DNA of 64,000 nucleotides from Romanomermis culicivorax (Eukaryota; Nematoda; Enoplea; Mermithida; Mermithidae): NCBI GenBank assembly GCA_963922205.1, contig CAWUHX010000370.1, positions 62,001 to 126,000 of the forward strand, read 5' to 3'. Shown piece by piece: positions 57,830 to 64,000 of this stretch (position 1 is its first letter; each line of letters starts with the position of its first letter). The notes under the pieces were generated by a model. It saw only the letters and a program-made list of their open reading frames with translations, ran no database searches and was not told where the DNA came from. The position numbers and the translations under genes were made by a program.

Positions 57830-58940
57830 CACAGAATGTCAATACCCAAAAAAGATCAATATCTTTTTGGGCTCTCACTTATCATCATAAAGAACTTAAC
57901 CATTGATTTCTCATGTAATTCAAAGTCAGTATGCTCTTGAATAGTTTGCTGGAAAATTTGTTCCACAATGCTTGTAGATTAGACTAGGGGAAAAACGGCG
58001 GTAACTGGAGAAAGCTGCAGCGCAGAAACTTTTTTTTGACTTTTCTGCACTGTGCCGAAAGCCCAGTGCAGAAAAAAACATTAAAGGCAAGTAAACTTTT
58101 ACAACTCATTAGTTTACCTTCACCTGACTTCAGGAATTAAACAAATATGGACAAGTGGGAAAGCAAATTCAACAGAGCCCGTGGACATAAAAAAGTGATT
58201 CCCAGGAAAGCAATCTAATCATTTTCAATTTCTAAGCTCTCAAAATTCATCAAAGTATATTTCATAGTGCATTAGAAATGAACGTTTCCTCTAATGCTTA
58301 TTATCAGTGTTAACAAATATCTGTCTAATGCATTTTTTACCATCCCTCAATCTTGTTCATTGCCGAGATTGCATGTAGGTGAATCTACCACTGTAAAGCA
58401 CATTTATGCGAATTTTAGTGCTGACCACACCATAGGGAGGGGCATGAGGCGGTATTACCCCTACTAAAAGTCCTAGAAATCGACCACTGATTGCCTAATT
58501 TTGAGACAAAATGGACTGTTTACTGGACATTTAGCTACATTACCTCAACAAAATTTCAGTTTTACCTCTACCTGAAAAATTTGACCTTGGGGACTTCTGT
58601 TTTATGTAGTGTAAAGATAACTTATGGACAAAAAAAGTTAGTGTAATACTCACATTTCCATAGGCTACCAAATTCACTGTGACATGTAAATATTTGAAAT
58701 TTAAAATTGAAGATATTCTCCTATCAGATTGCTAATTTCGGAATTCACAAGTTGAGATTTTTTCTCCTGTAGATCATAAAGGAACTATGGTCTTAGAACA
58801 GCCTTGTTGGTCAAAATGGAAAATTTGTCGTTTCTCATATGTAAACTGGAATGGATGGATTTTGTTGCACGAAAACTTTCTCTCAGTGACTACTCGACAT
58901 CTAAATTTGTAAAGTTTGTGTTTCACAAAATAATTTATTC
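57830..58940. other. No gene recognised
   Basis: Rest of the B4-B5 intron: repeat debris to about 58080, then AT-rich unique sequence without a coding signal. Confidence 0.4.
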
Positions 58941-58943
58941 AAG

Positions 58944-59150
58944 AGCCGTTACGGCTGTTTCACAGTGGCATCTAATCAATGGATCGAATTGCCGCGGATT
59001 TTTGATGAAGGAATAGACGTCGTTAGCGCCTACCGAAAATTGATCGAATTGAATTCATGTTCCAATTACATTAAACGGGATATGAACTTTAACAGGAATA
59101 TGTTCGCGGGATTGGAGTGCCGGAAAAATTTGCCTAAATATTCGGGCCAA
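58944..59150 (+). CDS. Gene B, exon B5; paralogous to exon A1
   Basis: Acceptor ATAATTTATTCAAG (AG at 58942-58943), phase 0, matching the B4 donor; donor GGCCAA|GTAAGT (59151), phase 0. About 69 residues with three cysteines. It has NRNMFAGLEC 15 residues before its end; exon A1 has HRNLFAGYLC at the same position. This suggests that the 25 kb and 59 kb exons descend from one duplicated gene. Confidence 0.78.
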
Positions 59151-59675
59151 GTAAGTAGTGCACTATTTCAAAGATGCCGTAAATATACCCTGAAATATTT
59201 TACAGTTTAAACCTAATTAAATGATTACTGTATAGAGGGTGTTGCGACTCTTTCTCCCTTTGAAAAACCACATCTGGTTAAGCTAGAAGAATCTTCTTTA
59301 CATTATTTTGTAGAGAATTTGATCGGGATAAATTGTATAAAATAGACGGCTTTAGGTGAAGTATTGCATGAGCTGTTGTCTTTCAAAGAATTTCAGATTT
59401 ATCAATTGTTTTGATCCAAAAAATAAGTTTTGATAAAAAAAGCACGACTTATTGGTCATATTCAAGCGTCAGTCCTCTACGATTCTCGAGAAGCTCGAGC
59501 TGAACTTTTCACAAAGAAATGATTTGCTACTCAATTTACGGAGGTCAAAAAGATGGGTTCAGGATAACTTGTGGAAAAAATCATGATTTTTTTTTGCAAA
59601 ATCACTTCGATGAAAATATGCAGATTGTATTTTGAGATTTTGGATTTCATCAAACTCTTCTCTAAAATCTTTTAG

Positions 59676-59877
59676 GTTTCATGCCGGGTTGCCATATGAT
59701 GTTGTTAGGTGGCCATTGTTTTATTGTAATGAAAACTTAGCTCTTGACTTTACAGTAATAAAAATCCCAGCGTTGAACACAGAATTAAATTCTATACAAG
59801 ACAGTATAATGAACATTCTCTTACCTTATTCAGAAGTGGGTTTTCAAAAGGAGCAGATTCCCAACACGCTGTATTGA
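59676..59877 (+). CDS. Orphan exon-like ORF after a good acceptor
   Basis: An acceptor TCTCTAAAATCTTTTAG (AG at 59674-59675), phase 2, opens a 66-residue frame (HAGLPYDVVRWPLFYCNEN ... QIPNTLY) that ends in TGA at 59877. Residue choice looks coding. Its phase does not fit the B5 donor (phase 0), so it is not part of the gene B model; it may be an alternative 3' exon of B3 or B1, or repeat sequence. Confidence 0.25.
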
Positions 59878-59946
59878 GTTTGAAATTCAAAGAAGGACAA
59901 GCTAGTTTTAGGATCATGAGTAGTTAAACCGGTGCATTGAGGGGCT

Positions 59947-60105
59947 GTAGAAAAGATACCCATGTTATTAGTATCCCGAAAGGCTGGCGTGGCTGGACGT
60001 GGTCACACATACTCAGCGCACACAGGCCCCCGATCCTATATTTTTTACACCCTTAGCATCATCCCAAATATAGCCCTCTATTTATAACGTGGGTATATTT
60101 TCTAC
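59947..60105. mobile_element. 159-bp MITE with inverted ends GTAGAAAAGATACCCATGTTAT-like
   Basis: GTAGAAAAGATACCCATG at 59947 matches the complement of GTGGGTATATTTTCTAC ending at 60105. No coding sequence. Target duplication unclear. Confidence 0.6.
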
Positions 60106-60480
60106 ATCTCTGAACGGGCGGTTCAACCATTATGATCGTGTGAATTTGATGTCAGTTGGGTGGGTTTCATTTTTGGATTTATGATATTTTTGTGGATTTA
60201 TGAAAATTTCGTTTCCAACGAAACAACAGTGCAAACAATATTTGTCCAAGTGTGTCAAAATTCTTTCCAAAATATCCTAAATTTATCGCAATTTTGCATT
60301 CAAGTTACACTTTTGTCGAATCCATAGAATATAAATCATTTTAATGTACAAATTTAATGGCATTAATTATCTACTTATGGTTTTTTGGGTGTGAACTGAA
60401 GTCAGTTGCTGACGTCAATAATAATGAATTAGTCAATTTTGATCTGAAATCGATGTGTTATATATCATTCGAATCACAAT

Positions 60481-60727
60481 CATACATGCGCATAGGGGGG
60501 TAGGGGGTAAACTCCCATACCTGAGACCCTGGCCACCCCCCCTGACCAAAAAATCGTCAAACACCCCCCTGAACTTTTTTCAAAGACAGCTTTTTTGATG
60601 ATTTTTGTGCATATTTTGTATGAAAAACAGGCCAACAGTACTTTTTTGTTTTGTTTTTTGCTCACCCACCCCCCTGGAAAAAGTCTATGGACCCTCCCCC
60701 CTGGAAAATTCTTGCCGTGCATGTCTG
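60481..60727. mobile_element. hAT MITE, intact copy with perfect 8-bp duplication (inverted orientation)
   Basis: 247 bp from CATACATGCGCATAG to GCCGTGCATGTCTG; ATCACAAT flanks both sides exactly (60473-60480 and 60728-60735). The best-preserved copy of the family seen at 35766 and 48858, in reverse orientation. Confidence 0.93.
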
Positions 60728-60870
60728 ATCACAATGATAAGGAGCGACTGACAGTAGTGTCTGATAAGATGTTGGTGTGGTATTCACAAGGCAAAGATAA
60801 GCCGTATGGTCCGCGGACGAACCGGAGAAAATAGTGTACATTTTTTATGAAGGCCGATTTCACTGGGTGA

Positions 60871-61989
60871 GGGTTCAAAGGCGCAACAAAAGTTTTAAAA
60901 GTGCAGCACATACAAAAAGTTCAAAAGTGCAGCAGTGCTGGCTATGACTATACCCTAGTACTAAAAGATTTAAATGCACAGGAAATGTGTTCCAATAGCG
61001 CAGAGAAATATTAATTTGTATATGCTATGTGCTTCAGAAAAAAATATTCAATTTTCATTGACTTGACGAAGTAACCTCTTCAATCATACTCGAACATGTA
61101 TAATAGCTGCGCATCTCATTGAAATATAAATGCATTTTCATCATCTGTCGTGGACCCAAAAATAAATAGATGCATAACTTTATGCCAATTAATTTGTGCC
61201 TATTCGACCTGAGTTTCTGGAGACTCAGTCGCTAAAATTTTATTGTGAACACGTTATAATGACTAGGTAGATTACAGTCCATTTACTTTGAGATGACCGA
61301 CGCAGCGAGAACAAAAAAAAGTAGGTTCAATGTGATACATAGTTTTCACGTGAAGAGCTTTGTACTGTAGAGAAAACTGAATTTCTCCACGACACTAAGA
61401 ACGCCAAAATCAAAGCAAGGTCATGCTTCTTATCCACTTTGGATTTCCATAGGCTGTGTTTGACACCTAGGAATTTTGACCATTCAAGTGGATTATCGGA
61501 TGAAACTTTCAACTGTTCTGTTTACCACTCATGTGGAAAAAATTTTCTTCATTTCTAAGTATAGCACTAGGTAAATTAAGGTCAAAACTAGGGATTCACT
61601 CATTTTGTTGCTGTCTTTCTGTCTAGTCGTATTTCAGTTGCATTTCACCGTTTTTCTCTCCCTTTTCTTTTCTGCTTCATTATACTGTATCTTTTGCTTA
61701 GTAACTACAGAACTTTATTTTGTCCAAAATTTCGCGACATTCGATGCAAAAAAATGATTTGAAGAATTTAAAAAAGTACTTTAAAAATAGTCAATAGCAC
61801 GTCCAGTACAGAGATGTACAAAAGAAACCTATGACATCATTTCACAGGCTTTTATATTTATGACAAGTGGTCTTTAAGACGCCATCGAATAGTAAGTCCA
61901 AAATGAACAGAAAACAAAGCAGATGGACTATACACTTGCTGCGCTTTTGAACCAGCTGCTCTTTTGAAGCAGGCTGCGCTTTTGACCCC
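60871..61989. mobile_element. TIR element with repeated 'TTCAAAAGTGCAGCA' ends
   Basis: Left end GGGTTCAAAGGCGCAACAAA (60871) followed by two further AAAAGTGCAGCA words; the right end (61930-61989) holds the complements TGCGCTTTTGA three times and ends TTTTGACCCC. About 1.1 kb; no transposase. No clear target duplication. Confidence 0.6.
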
Positions 61990-62251
61990 ATTCATTTCTT
62001 CAGAGTGACTTAAGCTTCAGCTGTGATGCAGCTTAAGCTGTAGGTTAACTCAATGCTATAACATTGCCTTTAACGTGCAGCTCAACTTTCTCCATATGTT
62101 TCGTGTGTATGAGTTAAGCTAAAGCTTAAGCTTTACCTCAAGTCCCTTTAATGAAACTGGATCTTGGTTCCCAGTTCTATAGTTATGCCTCAAGTTTTTG
62201 GATTTCTTTCGTTTCAATTTCACGATGTTTAGGAGTTTTTTTGTTGTCAAG

Positions 62252-62395
62252 GATCAATCCGTTTGCACTAAGAAAATCAAAAATTCAACTCCGCCTATCG
62301 GTCCGCTGTTCATCTGTGGAATTTGCCGCAAGGAAAAAATGTTTACCAAAAAAAGGAAGAAAATGTTCACCAAAAACAAGCGATCGAAAAATTGA
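62252..62395 (+). CDS. Gene B, exon B6: basic C-terminus and stop
   Basis: Acceptor GTTTTTTTGTTGTCAAG (AG at 62250-62251), phase 0, matching B5. Encodes 47 residues with a CGICRK pair and a strongly basic end (KKRKKMFTKNKRSKN), then TGA at 62393-62395. The basic tail parallels that of gene A exon A5, but no transmembrane helix is visible. The frame continues upstream across the acceptor, so the exact acceptor is a choice, made on the pyrimidine tract and phase. Confidence 0.65.
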   Translation, partial: DQSVCTKKIKNSTPPIGPLFICGICRKEKMFTKKRKKMFTKNKRSKN

Positions 62396-62588
62396 TCTCC
62401 AGCAAATTGACCAAGACCCAAATTGAACTTGAATTTGAACGAAAAGCAACTGGGTAGAATTACAATTGATCGAATTTGGAATATTCGCAAGTACCATCAC
62501 GCATAATCAATCATAATGATATAGATGAAAAATTTCAATAAGCGTCCATTAATTGTTTGTATCATTTCATCATGTTTTCTTTGTTCAC

Positions 62589-62594
62589 AATAAA
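62589..62594 (+). terminator. Polyadenylation signal AATAAA of gene B
   Basis: AATAAA about 195 bases after the stop of exon B6, followed by T/G-rich sequence. Confidence 0.5.
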
Positions 62595-62619
62595 GCTCTC
62601 TGTTTTTGCAGGAAAAACA

Positions 62620-63470
62620 CAGTTGCGAATTGTCGCAAAAAATTGCACATTAGTACAGTAAAATTGACGGTTCAATATTCTGTGTGTTGACCATTTTTTT
62701 GCTGAAGTCCTGATCGATCTACAATTCTACAATCGGTTCGCTCATTGTCCATGAAAACTCACTTGCAAAAAGGCCTGCTCAAAGATGTATGTGATGTCAA
62801 GTGCACTAACCGAGCATGGCAGATGGTTCAGAAATTGTGGTTGTAGTCCTGGTGGTGGTGTGTGCAGAGCAGGCTGCTTGATAAACAGGCAAATCCACAG
62901 CTACACCCCCTTTTTTTGAGCAAGATTTTTTTTCGTCGCCCAAACTGAAGCTTCGTGGACTTTCCACTGTCACGTGCCGCTCAATTCTCCAACGTCACGT
63001 GATTCCGATCATGCCGACATTTTGTTATTTTTTTCATGTTTCGTTTATTACTCGATAATGCTTTTGTTTATTTCATTTTTACACATGCATTTTGTGTTCG
63101 TTTTTTATATTTTTATGCATTTCTATGTTTCGTTTTGTTGTATTTTTATTTCTTTACAAACGCGGGCTACAGTAGGCCCTTTAGCTAAAAACTTCCGCCA
63201 GTCGTTCTCCATGAACACATGGCTATTTTTGGTGCATTCATGCACCTCTTATCATCAAAAATTGGCGTCGTTTTTGTTAGGCAAAAACGACTAGCTAAGA
63301 AGTTTAGCTAAAGACATTCATATGCTTAGCATAGGCACTGCAGTCGGCCTCAGTGCTAAACGCATGTGAATGAAAAAATGTCTATGTGGTCATAGGCATC
63401 TTCTGCATCGCGTCTAGCTGCAGAAGTTAGCTTGAGCGCCGAGAAACTCCGCCCAAGCTGCAGCTGTAGC
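62620..63470. other. No gene recognised
   Basis: AT-rich sequence with a T-rich segment (63010-63160). AAGCTGCAG and AGCTTAAGC-type short palindromes occur. No coding signal. Confidence 0.4.
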
Positions 63471-63499
63471 CAAACATGTCCTTAAAAAGACATGTTTCT

Positions 63500-64000
63500 T
63501 TAGTTTTTCGCTCATTCTTGGGTTCACCAAGCTCTTGTCCGGTTGTAACTCCGCGTCCGCCGCCTTCTCGTCAATTTGCATATTTTATTATACACCTGTG
63601 CGTCCACCGCCTTATTACTAATAAATTTGCATAAATTTACCCTTGTTCACTGCATCCGCCGCTTACCGTCTACAGTACCCGCTGCCCATCAGTGCCAGGT
63701 GCCCGACCGCCCCGGTTCGTGAAGAACACGTTGGAGAATCGCCTCTCGCTTGCCGCCGCTCGCCGCTAGGACGCTCGTGGATCGCATCCCCGCCCCAGTG
63801 CCAGAAGACCGAAAGTACCCAGGGACGTGCCGCCCGTTTCGTCGAATCGCTTGAGAAACAGGACTAGGTGAGTCTTCTCAGGGGATTATTGTTATTTGTG
63901 GGGTATTTGTTGGGAAATCCTTCCTAAGTCGGTTTTCCCAAGTCCACAGATAAGTAGGGCCTCCACCTCTCAGGTTCGGGCTAAAAGGGGCTGTCTGGTT
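63500..64000 (+). other. GC-rich LTR/leader-like sequence at window end
   Basis: Base composition switches to GC-rich (63640-63870). AATAAA occurs at about 63620. The short ORF 63643-63867 is rich in R, P and S and is closed by a donor-like CTAG|GTGAGT. The layout fits the R-U5 and leader of an LTR retrotransposon or the first exon of a housekeeping-type gene that continues beyond the window. I cannot decide. Confidence 0.35.

Noticed and set aside
46729-62395. Gene B as the gamete fusogen HAP2/GCS1
   Set aside because: The cysteine-rich, basic-tailed layout and a VVDNG stretch suggested it, but the conserved HAP2 core pattern and a transmembrane segment are not visible.

Overview
This 64 kb window is eukaryotic, nuclear and rich in transposons. 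It is AT-rich, its real genes are split by GT-AG introns of about 0.2 to 5.4 kb, and more than half of the sequence I can classify is mobile-element debris. The organism cannot be fixed from this sequence. The abundance of hAT DNA transposons, a Ty3/gypsy pol remnant, a tRNA-like SINE candidate and a large bacterial-toxin-like gene fit an arthropod; a sap-feeding hemipteran such as a scale insect or mealybug is only a guess.

0-9 kb: a decayed Ty3/gypsy pol fragment (minus strand), a foldback-type element, then the most striking locus. This is a 1201-codon uninterrupted ORF (3549-7154, plus) whose middle resembles the TcdA/TcdB-type pore-forming (translocation) domain and whose C-terminal third resembles calcium-binding beta-roll repeats. 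The same frame continues past a single TAG, and then a second TAG, to a TAA at 8295-8297. A splice-acceptor-like tract ends directly before the start codon. I read it as a horizontally acquired toxin-like gene, either partly decayed or read through.

9-25 kb: a MITE, an LTR-like block with heat-shock-element motifs, a FLYWCH/MULE element, a decayed gag-like retroelement (13.2-19 kb, minus) split by a hAT element with a perfect 8-bp duplication, and two families of foldback elements whose inverted termini are arrays of short 'GCGATTCnCAA'-type repeats.

25-40 kb: exons of an unrecognised gene A (29612-40189, plus). Four exons join with consistent phases into a cysteine-rich ectodomain, one transmembrane helix and a basic tail. 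A further exon at 25009-25323 may belong to it. Introns carry a LINE, about 105-bp tandem arrays arranged as inverted repeats, a SINE candidate and hAT insertions.

40-64 kb: exons of a second unrecognised gene B (46729-62395, plus). Six exons join with consistent phases into at least 474 residues, cysteine-rich with a basic C-terminus. One exon of B resembles the 25 kb exon, which suggests a tandem family. Introns of B hold a nest of hAT elements up to three deep, including a deleted hAT transposase gene, and a signal-peptide exon that could start a nested or alternative transcript. The window ends in a GC-rich LTR-like leader. Thirteen or so insertions keep recognisable 8-bp target duplications, so hAT activity shaped most of the intergenic and intronic sequence here.
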